A DNA stretch of 64,000 bases from Paenibacillus sp. sptzw28 (GTDB lineage Bacteria > Bacillota > Bacilli > Paenibacillales > Paenibacillaceae): the NCBI RefSeq assembly GCF_019550795.1, contig NZ_CP080545.1:5561501-5625500 (forward strand), given 5' to 3'. This document shows positions 27,199-35,832 of this stretch, piece by piece. Each line of letters opens with the position of its first letter. Position 1 is the first letter of the stretch. The notes beneath the pieces are model-generated. The model had not been told where the DNA came from. It saw nothing but the letters and a program-made list of their open reading frames with translations, and did not search any database. A program made the position numbers and the translations under genes.

Positions 27199-28995
27199 TT
27201 AAGGAGCGAGTACTTCAACTTTTGTATCGTTGTACCATTCTCTTTGTGACATCCACATATCATAATAAATATGTTTATTAAACATTAATTCATCATGCGT
27301 TCCGAATTCGACTATCTTTCCTTTTTGCATCACACATATTTTATCGGCCTTTCGTGCTATCCCAACACGATGCGATATCATTATCGTTGTGGTCGTTTTG
27401 CAATATTCTAAAACATCATTAAGTATCCGCATTTCAGCAAGGGGATCCATGGCAGAAGTCGGTTCATCAAATATAATAATCTCTGGATTATCTTTAACAA
27501 ATACTCTCGCCAACGCCAATCTCTGCCATTGACCTCCCGACAAATTAATCGATTCTTGATCGATGAATCCAAGTTTTGTATTCAAACCATGTGGCAAATC
27601 TTTATCGAATACTACTCTCTTTAAAATGGATTCAAGCTTTCCATCATCTTTAATTTGTGAAATATCACCGACGGCAACATTTTCTCGGACATTTGTTTGA
27701 TACTTAATGTAATCTTGAAAAATTGCGCTTGTTTTTTGATATAGGCTATTCACATCAAATTTATTTATTGGAACATTATCGTAAAAGATACAATTATCTT
27801 CAACCTTATACAATCCAAGTAATAATTTCACTAACGTTGTTTTACCTGATCCATTTTCTCCTAAAACAGCTATCGTCTCTCCCTTATTAATTGAAAGATT
27901 AATTTCTGATAGAGCAACATTCTGGCTATTGGGATACGTAAAGTTAAGATTCGATAAGTTAATACTATTTTGAAAACTAAAAGGCAGTTTATCATAAGTA
28001 GTTTTTACAACACTTTTTTCAGCTATTATTGCTCTCATATCGTTTGCCATTTCTGAATACTGTAAGTTTTCAAACCATTTAATGCAACCTTCAATAAGGC
28101 TGGAAATAACATTAATAATAATGGTAACGGCCATTGTAACTGCGATGTAGTCGCCGACAGATGCTTGTTGTTTTTTTATTAAATAGACTAGTAGTACAAC
28201 GACCACCGCTGAATTTACAATAGTCAATATTTCCTTACTTGCGTAGGTTATTTTTTCCATTTTTTCTAAGCATACTTTTTTGAAATCAATTTTATCCAGC
28301 TCTTCTTTCCATTTTTGTTTATAATAATTTGTAGTTGAGTATAGTGTTATCTCCTTTTGAGTATCAACACCGGTTAATAAATTATAATAATACATTGGTT
28401 TCATTAGGCTGGATTCAATCTCTGCATTAAGCTTAACCCTCTTTTTTACAGTTGTTAAGTTGATTATTCCTTTTAATACGCCTACTGCCATTGCTAAAAT
28501 ACTAAAAAGAATAAATGTTTCCGATAAGTATTTAATGAGTGACATCAAAACAATTAATTGCGTTATAAATTCAATTAGATTCAGATAGTTCTCATATATT
28601 TTATTATTCGCAAATTTTAAATACGCGAATTCGGATTGAAAAGAAGGAAACTCTTTAATTAGAAGTTCCATTTTTGCGTTCTGATCAATCATTTCCTCAT
28701 CACTTTTTTTTGAGAAGTTAATACTCATCTTGACAATTTGCAAAGAGGAAAAAAAATCAATTATAAGTTTTAATAATTGAAACCCAACAAACAAACATAG
28801 ACCCCATATAATCACACTCTCATTCATTTCCACTATAGAATCAAGTATGATTTTAGAGAAATAAATATTTACGTAAGAGTAAAACGCACCTACTATTGTA
28901 ACAGTCACCATTAGAATAACAGTCAGTGGACTTATCCTGTAGATTTTGATGAATGAATCGGCCATCATTCCGATCACTTTATTAATTCTATTCAT
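27199..28995 (-). CDS. ABC exporter, fused TMD-NBD, no peptidase domain
   Basis: 598 residues. The N-terminal 320 residues hold about six membrane helices. The ATPase has Walker A GENGSGKTT (about residue 380), Q-loop FQDYIKYQ, signature LSGGQWQR, Walker B IIIFDEPTSA and switch SHR. It lacks the C39 peptidase found in exporters of double-glycine leader peptides, which agrees with a peptide product that shows no leader. The start overlaps the preceding thioredoxin-like gene by four bases (ATGA). Likely exporter of the Cys-rich peptide. Confidence 0.9.
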   Translation of the reverse strand: MNRINKVIGMMADSFIKIYRISPLTVILMVTVTIVGAFYSYVNIYFSKIILDSIVEMNESVIIWGLCLFVGFQLLKLIIDFFSSLQIVKMSINFSKKSDEEMIDQNAKMELLIKEFPSFQSEFAYLKFANNKIYENYLNLIEFITQLIVLMSLIKYLSETFILFSILAMAVGVLKGIINLTTVKKRVKLNAEIESSLMKPMYYYNLLTGVDTQKEITLYSTTNYYKQKWKEELDKIDFKKVCLEKMEKITYASKEILTIVNSAVVVVLLVYLIKKQQASVGDYIAVTMAVTIIINVISSLIEGCIKWFENLQYSEMANDMRAIIAEKSVVKTTYDKLPFSFQNSINLSNLNFTYPNSQNVALSEINLSINKGETIAVLGENGSGKTTLVKLLLGLYKVEDNCIFYDNVPINKFDVNSLYQKTSAIFQDYIKYQTNVRENVAVGDISQIKDDGKLESILKRVVFDKDLPHGLNTKLGFIDQESINLSGGQWQRLALARVFVKDNPEIIIFDEPTSAMDPLAEMRILNDVLEYCKTTTTIMISHRVGIARKADKICVMQKGKIVEFGTHDELMFNKHIYYDMWMSQREWYNDTKVEVLAP

Positions 28996-29474
28996 TTATT
29001 GTTCTCCATAACTCTTAGTAAAGGCAGCATAAGATCTTCGATCATCGGGAGTGTGTTAATAATTCCGGCAGTAATAACTTGTCCAACTTTATTAAGAACT
29101 AATTGATAAGGTATTAGTTGAACTTTCAAACTATTTTCTATTTGATCAATGTGAAAAGAATATAATTTAACATTTCTCTCATCAAGGAGTTGCTTATAAT
29201 TCGAAACAGGGTTCACAGGGCCTTCAAAAAAGATAATATATGAAAATTCAGGGTATTTCTTAATCGCTTCTAATACAACTTCGGCGTCACATGCTTCACA
29301 ATAGTGACTAAGAAAAAACAATATACTTCCATTCATTGTGTCTTTAAGCCAGGATAAATCAGTTGGAGTACCCTCACGTAATAACAATACTTCGTTAGGT
29401 AGAAAAATACCCACCTCATACTCTACTTGTATAGATTTAAAGAACTTTCTATGTTCCATATCTCTTTCAAACAT
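28992..29474 (-). CDS. thioredoxin-fold protein with CEAC motif
   Basis: 160 residues, no signal peptide. A redox motif SHYCEACDAE has Cys59 and Cys62 after a beta strand ILFF, with a cis-Pro site in QLIPYQLVLN. The N-terminus (EYEVGIFLPNEVLLLREGT) is like the adaptor region of MauD. It lies directly after the peptide gene array, separated by a hairpin, and is translationally coupled to the exporter. Probable thiol oxidase, isomerase or adaptor for the eight-cysteine peptide, inferred from context. Confidence 0.75.
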   Translation of the reverse strand: MFERDMEHRKFFKSIQVEYEVGIFLPNEVLLLREGTPTDLSWLKDTMNGSILFFLSHYCEACDAEVVLEAIKKYPEFSYIIFFEGPVNPVSNYKQLLDERNVKLYSFHIDQIENSLKVQLIPYQLVLNKVGQVITAGIINTLPMIEDLMLPLLRVMENNK

Positions 29475-29579
29475 AACAACACCCCATTACTAACGTTTAA
29501 AAATCAATTTGGTACCATTTGAGCCGATTCTGCTTATTCTAAGTATAGTGCAAAATGTAGGGTATAATGGAAAATATAT

Positions 29580-29604
29580 GGAGAAGAGCGTTGCACTCTT
29601 CCCC
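29580..29604 (-). terminator. hairpin after the peptide array (attenuator-like)
   Basis: GGAGAAGAG and CTCTTCCCC flank a seven-base loop. On the minus strand it lies 24 bases after the last peptide stop and is followed by ATATATTTTCC rather than a clean T-run. It could let most transcripts end after the peptide genes. Confidence 0.5.
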
Positions 29605-29627
29605 ATATCTTGATTAATTAAAACAAA

Positions 29628-29822
29628 TTACGCGCAGCATCCAGCGTTAACTTCACATGCTGATGTAGTCGCGTGGCCATCTTTCGTGCAAGTCATCGTT
29701 TTGTATGCTTTGAGGATTTTTGTATACGTATTGCTTCCCGAAGTACATGCACCCCTAACACATGCTGTTCCTAGATCCGAAAGCGTCTTCGTATAGGTCG
29801 AGTCTGGGCAAGAACATGCCAT
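29628..29822 (-). CDS. eight-cysteine peptide, copy 4 (last in transcription)
   Basis: 64 residues, the same product as the three copies upstream; this copy ends in TAA, the others in TAG. Start: the ATG follows AAGGAGG by eight bases. A GTG nine bases earlier lies inside the ribosome site and is rejected. The peptide has Cys at 3, 5, 21, 26, 45, 56, 62 and 63, no signal peptide and no double-glycine leader. Two similar segments, STYTKTL (8-14) and NTYTKIL (31-37), show an internal repeat. It may be a leaderless, disulfide-rich bacteriocin or signal; a metal-binding peptide is the alternative. Confidence 0.85.
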   Translation of the reverse strand: MACSCPDSTYTKTLSDLGTACVRGACTSGSNTYTKILKAYKTMTCTKDGHATTSACEVNAGCCA

Positions 29823-29855
29823 TTCTTTCACCTCCTTATAGAGTTTAGGAGCAGA

Positions 29856-30050
29856 CTACGCGCAGCATCCAGCGTTAACTTCACATGCTGATGTAGTCGC
29901 GTGGCCATCTTTCGTGCAAGTCATCGTTTTGTATGCTTTGAGGATTTTTGTATACGTATTGCTTCCCGAAGTACATGCACCCCTAACACATGCTGTTCCT
30001 AGATCCGAAAGCGTCTTCGTATAGGTCGAGTCTGGGCAAGAACATGCCAT
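29856..30050 (-). CDS. eight-cysteine peptide, copy 3
   Basis: Same 64-residue product as the other copies, with its own AAGGAGG site; ends in TAG. The intergenic segment (33 bases) is also conserved, so the repeated unit is gene plus ribosome site. Confidence 0.85.
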   Translation of the reverse strand: MACSCPDSTYTKTLSDLGTACVRGACTSGSNTYTKILKAYKTMTCTKDGHATTSACEVNAGCCA

Positions 30051-30083
30051 TTCTTTCACCTCCTTATAGAGTTTAGGAGCAGA

Positions 30084-30278
30084 CTACGCGCAGCATCCAG
30101 CGTTAACTTCACATGCTGATGTAGTCGCGTGGCCATCTTTCGTGCAAGTCATCGTTTTGTATGCTTTAAGGATTTTTGTATACGTATTGCTTCCCGAAGT
30201 ACATGCACCCCTAACACATGCTGTTCCTAGATCCGAAAGCGTCTTCGTATAGGTCGAGTCTGGGCAAGAACATGCCAT
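30084..30278 (-). CDS. eight-cysteine peptide, copy 2
   Basis: Same product. One silent difference is visible (CTTAAA for CTCAAA in the LK codons near residue 37, the forward strand reading GCTTTAAGG). Stop TAG. Confidence 0.85.
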   Translation of the reverse strand: MACSCPDSTYTKTLSDLGTACVRGACTSGSNTYTKILKAYKTMTCTKDGHATTSACEVNAGCCA

Positions 30279-30311
30279 TTCTTTCACCTCCTTATAGAGT
30301 TTAGGAGCAGA

Positions 30312-30506
30312 CTACGCGCAGCATCCAGCGTTAACTTCACATGCTGATGTAGTCGCGTGGCCATCTTTCGTGCAAGTCATCGTTTTGTATGCTTTGAGGA
30401 TTTTTGTATACGTATTGCTTCCCGAAGTACATGCACCCCTAACACATGCTGTTCCTAGGTCCGAAAGCGTCTTCGTATAGGTCGAGTCTGGGCAAGAACA
30501 TGCCAT
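30312..30506 (-). CDS. eight-cysteine peptide, copy 1 (first in transcription)
   Basis: Same product. A silent change is visible (CCTAGGTCC for CCTAGATCC on the forward strand, in the Asp-Leu region), and one extra base lies before the ribosome site (TATAAAGGAGG). It is preceded by about 110 AT-rich bases that separate it from the thioredoxin-like gene and probably hold a promoter. Stop TAG. Confidence 0.85.
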   Translation of the reverse strand: MACSCPDSTYTKTLSDLGTACVRGACTSGSNTYTKILKAYKTMTCTKDGHATTSACEVNAGCCA

Positions 30507-30618
30507 TTCTTTCACCTCCTTTATAGAGTTAAAGAAATTATGAAAACATTATGCATTAAATTTTTCAACGCTTGTTTAATTATTGCATTCCAATAATATA
30601 TATACCTTCCTTTTTTAA

Positions 30619-31032
30619 CTACTCAACTATTCGACTAGCAAGCTTCATATAATCAGATTTGTTATAAGCAACACCTGAGACCCTAACAATGCTGTCTTTA
30701 ATAACAATCACGTATGGCAACATTGTTATATTAAAGAATCGTTCCATATCACTTTTATTTAGATGCACAATGGGGAATTTCCAATTAAAATATTCAGACA
30801 TCACTTGACTATCACTTTCATCACCAGTTGAAAATAAAATGAAGTTGAAATCAGGGAATTCCTGCTCTATCTCTGATAAACTTGGGGTGAAATCTATGCA
30901 ATGCAAGCAATGCAATGATATAAAAAATAAAACTTGCGTTCCTTTTTCAGGCAATTTTACTATTCTTTTATCCCAGCTTGAAAACGAACAAGGACTAATT
31001 TCACTATTCACTGTTTTTAATCCATCCACCAA
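30619..31032 (-). CDS. thioredoxin-fold protein with CLHC motif
   Basis: 137 residues; starts with TTG (31032) or more likely GTG (31029), eight bases after AGAAGG. The redox motif LHCLHCIDF has Cys42 and Cys45 after strand VLFFISL; the cis-Pro lies in TMLPYVIVI. It is TlpA/redoxin-like and has no signal peptide. It lies directly before the peptide array. Together with the CEAC protein and the MauE-like protein it makes three redox proteins in one operon, strongly suggesting disulfide handling of the peptide. Confidence 0.75.
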   Translation of the reverse strand: MVDGLKTVNSEISPCSFSSWDKRIVKLPEKGTQVLFFISLHCLHCIDFTPSLSEIEQEFPDFNFILFSTGDESDSQVMSEYFNWKFPIVHLNKSDMERFFNITMLPYVIVIKDSIVRVSGVAYNKSDYMKLASRIVE

Positions 31033-31066
31033 AACAACCTTCTTTCATTTGATAATTAATATCAGT

Positions 31067-32362
31067 TCACTGCTTAGAATCAATTAATTCATTTTGATAG
31101 ATTACTTTACTTTGCTCCACAATTTTATTTAAGCATTCTTTCGGAGACATATTTGTTTGAAGAGCTAATGTTATTACCGAGTCAAGCATCGAATCAAAAC
31201 TGTCAATAAAAGTAGTCGACAGCTTATCACTTAAATAAGGCCTTGTATCTAGTTCTTGTTGCCATAAGGTTGTCAAATCAACACCATTGTACTGATTCAT
31301 GTGTTGCTTTAATGTTGATACAGCGCCTGTATTACTATTTCTTTGCAGATAGGATACAGCATCTTCACTCATCACAGCTTTAATAATTTCCCATGCTACC
31401 TCTTTTTGAACTGCATCATTTGGGATACAAAAAATATCATTAAAAAATATTTCTGAATTAAGATTTCTTGCTTCTGCATCCACTGGGGTGGTAACTATTC
31501 CCCATGTAAAAGCTTGTTGTTGCTGAAGCTTTGGAACCATATCTAACATTCCAAAATACATTGCTGACTTTCCTTGGAGAAAGAGATCACTGTTATTTTG
31601 AACATTATTGTTTCGGGACGTATTCAATACCATTGTAATTGCTTCAGTCCATGCGGATTGATTAAAAAGTAGTTCATTACGCTGTTCATCAACAATCTTC
31701 CATCCCTTAGTTCTAGCTATGTGCCGTAACAAACTCGCAGGGCTAAGTCCCTCCATACCCAGCGTATCAGTTCCTGTAAATCTCATAGTTAGTTGAAGCA
31801 TCTCATCCCAGGTCATTCTATCGGTCGGATAAGCAACCTTATTAACGTCAAACAAATTTTTATTGTAATAAACTCCATAGGCATTAACCAATGGAGCTAA
31901 ACCGTTTAATTGACCAAAATCATTTTTAAGAGAAGCAATCATCTCAGTATAATAATTCTCAAGATTCATTTCATCCGAATTAATGAAGGTCGTTAAATCT
32001 GAAAGTGATCCCAAATCCTTTAGCTTCTGGAAATTCTTATTCCATGTAATAACTAGATCCGGTTTATACTTCTTAATTTCTTCCACTGCTATTTCAGAAC
32101 TACTACTTGTGGATTTAATAAGTCTAAATTTAATATTCGGGTATTTCTGTAAGATGTAATTGCCATAGAATGTGTAAAAATACTCATCATCGAATGTCGA
32201 ATAAACTGTGACTTCAGTATCTGGGATAGTAGATTTATCAACCTCCTCTGATGACGATTGTAGAAGATTACAACCTGATAGTATGAACACGAGGAATGGA
32301 ATTACAGAAATCAACACTATTAGTCTAACTTTATAATCATGGGTTATTGGCTTGAATGACAT
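31067..32362 (-). CDS. extracellular solute-binding lipoprotein 2
   Basis: 431 residues from the ATG at 32362 (GGAGG nine bases upstream); a longer frame to 32401 lies within the preceding gene. The signal ends in a lipobox LSGC, so the protein is anchored outside the membrane. The body is a family 1 solute-binding protein (YNKNLFDVN, TDRMTWDEMLQLTMRFTG, QGKSAMYFGMLDM, PNDAVQKEVAWEIIKAVMSE). It overlaps the upstream paralogue by 26 bases. No sugar permease is nearby, so a sensor, receptor or self-protection role is more likely than import. Confidence 0.8.
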   Translation of the reverse strand: MSFKPITHDYKVRLIVLISVIPFLVFILSGCNLLQSSSEEVDKSTIPDTEVTVYSTFDDEYFYTFYGNYILQKYPNIKFRLIKSTSSSSEIAVEEIKKYKPDLVITWNKNFQKLKDLGSLSDLTTFINSDEMNLENYYTEMIASLKNDFGQLNGLAPLVNAYGVYYNKNLFDVNKVAYPTDRMTWDEMLQLTMRFTGTDTLGMEGLSPASLLRHIARTKGWKIVDEQRNELLFNQSAWTEAITMVLNTSRNNNVQNNSDLFLQGKSAMYFGMLDMVPKLQQQQAFTWGIVTTPVDAEARNLNSEIFFNDIFCIPNDAVQKEVAWEIIKAVMSEDAVSYLQRNSNTGAVSTLKQHMNQYNGVDLTTLWQQELDTRPYLSDKLSTTFIDSFDSMLDSVITLALQTNMSPKECLNKIVEQSKVIYQNELIDSKQ

Positions 32363-33632
32363 TTTGAATATCCTCCTGTAGTTTTTGAACAACTTGATCA
32401 ATCGTTAACTCATTGTTTATAGCTGGTTGCAGGATGTTGTTAATCGCACCTAGCACAGCATTTTCAATAGATAGCGGTATTCTATTTAATTCATTCAATA
32501 CTTTAGGCTTTAGTTGATAAAAGGCTTTATAATTGCGATTGTCATCATCACTGATCAATGATTCACGAACCGGTTGGGTAAACAATGATGAAGCTAAGTT
32601 ATTTTTTAGTCTCGCAGCTTCCTCACTATTAATATAAGACCAAATTGCCTGACTATTTTCAGTATCGTCTGTTTCAACATAAATCCCATTTAAATATTGG
32701 AAATTTATCGTATGACTAACCCCAGGATTGTTAGGGTCTACTGGCTCACTCACAACTTGCCAATTTACTTTCTTAGTACTTCTTTCTAGCTCTTTGGTGA
32801 AATGGTAGGTATTAAGTGTCATGGCTATCTGACCATTCATGAACAATTCCGATAGCACATCATCTCCGGAATTTCCTGAACCATGTTTATAAAATGTAAT
32901 TGTTTTATCCAAAATAGTTCTCCAGGATGGATTATCAAACAAGACGGTTTTATTCAAAGAGTCATACCATTTCAAACCTTCTGCTTTTCCCATAACAAGT
33001 AATAAATCTGCTGCATCATAGAAAGGGAGATATAAACCCGTTATTTTTCCGTCTGAAGGAAATCGTTCTGCTAGTTCCAAAACACTTTCCCACGTCATCT
33101 GGTTAGTCGGTTCTGAAATCCCATATTTCTCAAAGACTTCTTTGTTATAGAATAAAGCTTGAGAGCTCGTTGTATCTGCTAACGCATATAAACTACCATT
33201 TCCCATCTCTTTAATAGCTTCTGTAATATTCGAATTTATTCCATTAAAGTTACCTTCATTTACGTATTGAGACACGTCAGTTAACATATTTTGATTTAGT
33301 AAAGATGAATATATTGAAGATGGAAAAAACAAAATATCAGGCTTTGTATCTCTGACAAGCTTCAAATATAATTCTGAATCCCAATCTTTATTTGAAGCAG
33401 GAACATATTTCATAGCTTTCCAGACGCCTTTTCCAAGTTGTGGCGTAAATTCAACCACCCTAAATTCGATATCCTTAAACTTATCGATAACAAAACCGTA
33501 ATCTTTATAAAAATCCGCTGTAGAACTATAAAGAATTGTGATCTCTTTCTTCTCTTCTACCAGATTTTCAGATTGACATCCTCCTAGCAAAACACATAGA
33601 CATAAGAAAATAGCAAAAATCCTAATATTCAT
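32337..33632 (-). CDS. extracellular solute-binding lipoprotein 1
   Basis: 431 residues; AAGGAG seven bases before the ATG. A signal peptide with lipobox LLGGC (Cys at about residue 19) is followed by a family 1 binding-protein body (FYNKEVFEKYGISEPTNQMT, FMNGQIAMTLNTYHFTKEL, EAARLKNNL). It is a distant paralogue of the next gene, with the same order of motifs (TNQMTWESVLELAERF against TDRMTWDEMLQLTMRF). It comes after the ECF sigma gene and may be under its control. Confidence 0.8.
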   Translation of the reverse strand: MNIRIFAIFLCLCVLLGGCQSENLVEEKKEITILYSSTADFYKDYGFVIDKFKDIEFRVVEFTPQLGKGVWKAMKYVPASNKDWDSELYLKLVRDTKPDILFFPSSIYSSLLNQNMLTDVSQYVNEGNFNGINSNITEAIKEMGNGSLYALADTTSSQALFYNKEVFEKYGISEPTNQMTWESVLELAERFPSDGKITGLYLPFYDAADLLLVMGKAEGLKWYDSLNKTVLFDNPSWRTILDKTITFYKHGSGNSGDDVLSELFMNGQIAMTLNTYHFTKELERSTKKVNWQVVSEPVDPNNPGVSHTINFQYLNGIYVETDDTENSQAIWSYINSEEAARLKNNLASSLFTQPVRESLISDDDNRNYKAFYQLKPKVLNELNRIPLSIENAVLGAINNILQPAINNELTIDQVVQKLQEDIQNVIQANNP

Positions 33633-33825
33633 CGCTTTACTCCTTAAGTTATTTATTAGATTATAAAATTTTTCTGATTTATATCACTATCCTCAAAATT
33701 AAAAATGATTCTTATCCTTCCGACTAAAAGAACAAAACCAAAATAATTCATATATTTTATGTAATACAGTCTATTATTTTTATTTTATAGGACTTTTTAA
33801 CAATAAAGGCAAAAAAAATATATGT

Positions 33826-34311
33826 TTAATTTGCATATTTTTTAATTCTTTTTATTGCTCTAAAGTAAGTTAATTTTACTGATCCTTCAGTTTTGTTTAA
33901 TATTGCTGCAGTATCGCGAATACTATATCCATAAATCAATCTATACGTAACTACTTTTTGTTCGTTAAATAGTAGACTAGACAAAATTCTATTTAACTCT
34001 AATTTGGCTAGGGATTTTTCTTCGATATTGCAATTATCGGTAACAAATGGATTTGATAGTAATTCTCTTTTCCGTTTTCTGCAATAGTCATAATAAACAT
34101 TTTTGGCAATCCTTTTAAATAATGGGATAATGGAGTCAGTTTTCAATTCCCCCTTATTGAGCTCTAAATATAAATATCCTTTCACAAAGGTATCCTGTAA
34201 TATATCCTCAGCGTCGATGTAGTTTTCGGTTATTCTAACGATATATCTGAAAAGCTCTTTTTTATGTGTATTCCAAATATTATGCCAATCCAACTTAGCT
34301 GTCTGTTCCAT
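33826..34311 (-). CDS. ECF-type sigma factor
   Basis: 161 residues with a GAGGGGAC site. Region 2 lies near residues 15-80 (NYIDAEDILQDTFVKGYLYL, RIAKNVYYDYCRKRKREL) and region 4 near 100-155 (YRLIYGYSIRDTAAILNKTE, GSVKLTYFRAIKRIKKY). No anti-sigma gene is adjacent, unless one of the two lipoproteins takes part. It is the first gene of the peptide cluster, and I infer that it switches the cluster on. Confidence 0.85.
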   Translation of the reverse strand: MEQTAKLDWHNIWNTHKKELFRYIVRITENYIDAEDILQDTFVKGYLYLELNKGELKTDSIIPLFKRIAKNVYYDYCRKRKRELLSNPFVTDNCNIEEKSLAKLELNRILSSLLFNEQKVVTYRLIYGYSIRDTAAILNKTEGSVKLTYFRAIKRIKKYAN

Positions 34312-34717
34312 TGAAGTCCCCTCATAAGAAGATAAAATTTTATATTATACCATCTAACTACCTATTTTGTGAAGTAAAATTCGTCATGTCGAATTTAGAT
34401 TGACAAACCACATATTACCATGACTGAATACGGACTGTAAATAGCGATAAATGTCGAAAAACCTCGATCTCAGGAAATTATTAATACTTTCTGACTTTTA
34501 AAGGTATGCATATTATATTGTCACTAGTTATCCAAATGACATATTTCTAGTATTTTATATTTATCCAAGGTGTAAGTTAAAAAAGCCTAGGTTGTTGTTG
34601 AATACACATATCAGGCTAAGAGATCTCGTAAAGAAAAAAAATATAAAAATATCTGGACTTAGCAATTTAAAATAAAAGACTCTTGAGGAAAGAGAATTGT
34701 ATACAATTGGTATAATT
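34312..34717. other. intergenic, 406 bases
   Basis: AT-rich, with no reading frame that has a ribosome site. It presumably carries the promoter of the sigma factor gene and the end of the two-component operon; I see no convincing -35/-10 pair or terminator. Confidence 0.4.
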
Positions 34718-35818
34718 TCACCGTTTTAAGAACTGAGTAATAAATTCTGTTTGTTTTTTATTACTTTTCACCCATATTAATCCTCCATGTTTCTCAACAA
34801 TACTTTTTGTTATTGCAAGACCAAGTCCGCTCCCCCCGGAGCTTTTTGTACGAGATTTATCGACACGGTAAAAACGATCAAAAATATATGGTAGATCTGA
34901 CTCTGGAATGGGGGGTCCATAATTTGTAAAGTTTACAACTACATAATCATCAACTGAAGTAATGCTGATATCTAATTGTTTTCCATCCTTCGCATAACGG
35001 ATAGCGTTGGTAAATAAATTTTCGTATACTCTAACAAGTTCATTAGGATCTGCTTGAATATATACGGTTTCAGAAGGTCCCTTGATGTGATACTTCATAT
35101 TCGCCTGTTCAAGCAATGGCACAAATTCTTCTATAAGTTGACGTAACAAACCAGATAGATCAAGTTTTTCAAATTCCAATTGAATTTCACCGCTTGTCAG
35201 TCTAGTATATTCAAATAAGTCATCAATAAGTTTCTTAAGATTAAGAGATTTTTCATAAACAATGTTTACATAATATCGAAGTTCAACTTCATTCATATAT
35301 TTATCATTCTCTATATACTCAAGAAAGCCGATTATAGATGTTAGTGGTGTTCTCAAATCATGTGATACCCCCGTGATTAGATCACTTTTCCCCTTAACGG
35401 CGCTTCTCTCTTCTTCTATTGATTGCTTTAAACGTTCCGCCATCTGATTTATACTTTTAGCTACGATGCCTAATTCATCTTCAGATTTCACTGGTATTCT
35501 ATGTGTTAATTTACCTCGAGCTATCTCTTCAACACCGAAAGTAATTTCTTCAATATACTTTAATATGTTTCGTGAGAAAAAGAAAAAGAAAACAAAAAAG
35601 AGAAGGACACCTACTATTGACATGATTGGTGTTGAGCCAATATTATTAATGATCCATCTCAACAATGAAGTAACGAATGCAGAAGAAGATGGATTAAACC
35701 ACAGAACCAGAGCAGTTACATAATAACCACACGATAGTACAAGAGCTAAAGAAACTAAACTTACTAAAATAGAAAATAGAACCTTCCATAGGAAGGTCGT
35801 GAACAATCTTTTTTCCAA
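34718..35818 (-). CDS. sensor histidine kinase (VanS-like layout)
   Basis: 366 residues: two membrane helices (about 12-38 and 58-80), a HAMP region (YIEEITFGVEEIARGKLTHR), the H-box GVSHDLRTPLTSI (near residue 155), an N-box NLFTNAIRYAKDG and the G-box SGGSGLGLAI. Membrane-bound; it would phosphorylate the regulator encoded just upstream (15 bases between). With the penicillin-binding protein in the same operon, sensing of cell-wall damage is likely. Confidence 0.92.
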   Translation of the reverse strand: MEKRLFTTFLWKVLFSILVSLVSLALVLSCGYYVTALVLWFNPSSSAFVTSLLRWIINNIGSTPIMSIVGVLLFFVFFFFFSRNILKYIEEITFGVEEIARGKLTHRIPVKSEDELGIVAKSINQMAERLKQSIEEERSAVKGKSDLITGVSHDLRTPLTSIIGFLEYIENDKYMNEVELRYYVNIVYEKSLNLKKLIDDLFEYTRLTSGEIQLEFEKLDLSGLLRQLIEEFVPLLEQANMKYHIKGPSETVYIQADPNELVRVYENLFTNAIRYAKDGKQLDISITSVDDYVVVNFTNYGPPIPESDLPYIFDRFYRVDKSRTKSSGGSGLGLAITKSIVEKHGGLIWVKSNKKQTEFITQFLKR

Positions 35819-35832
35819 TTATACCCCTCACT

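Larger units (their letters stand above)
29628..30530 (-). repeat. four tandem 228-base units carrying the peptide gene
   Basis: Starts are exactly 228 bases apart (29628, 29856, 30084, 30312). Units differ by only one or two bases each, including intergenic parts, which implies recent amplification or homogenisation. Confidence 0.95.

Noticed and set aside
30507..30515. GTG as start of the Cys-rich peptide (67 residues)
   Set aside because: The GTG is part of the AAGGAGGTG ribosome site; the ATG eight bases after AAGGAGG is the proper start in all four copies.
29628..30530. The regular 228-base repeats as a CRISPR or other non-coding array
   Set aside because: The unit is far too long, there are no variable spacers, and each unit holds a complete gene with ribosome site; differences are silent.
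31067..33632. The two solute-binding proteins as part of the exporter at 27199
   Set aside because: The exporter is a fused TMD-NBD type, which does not use such binding proteins; no importer permease is encoded here.
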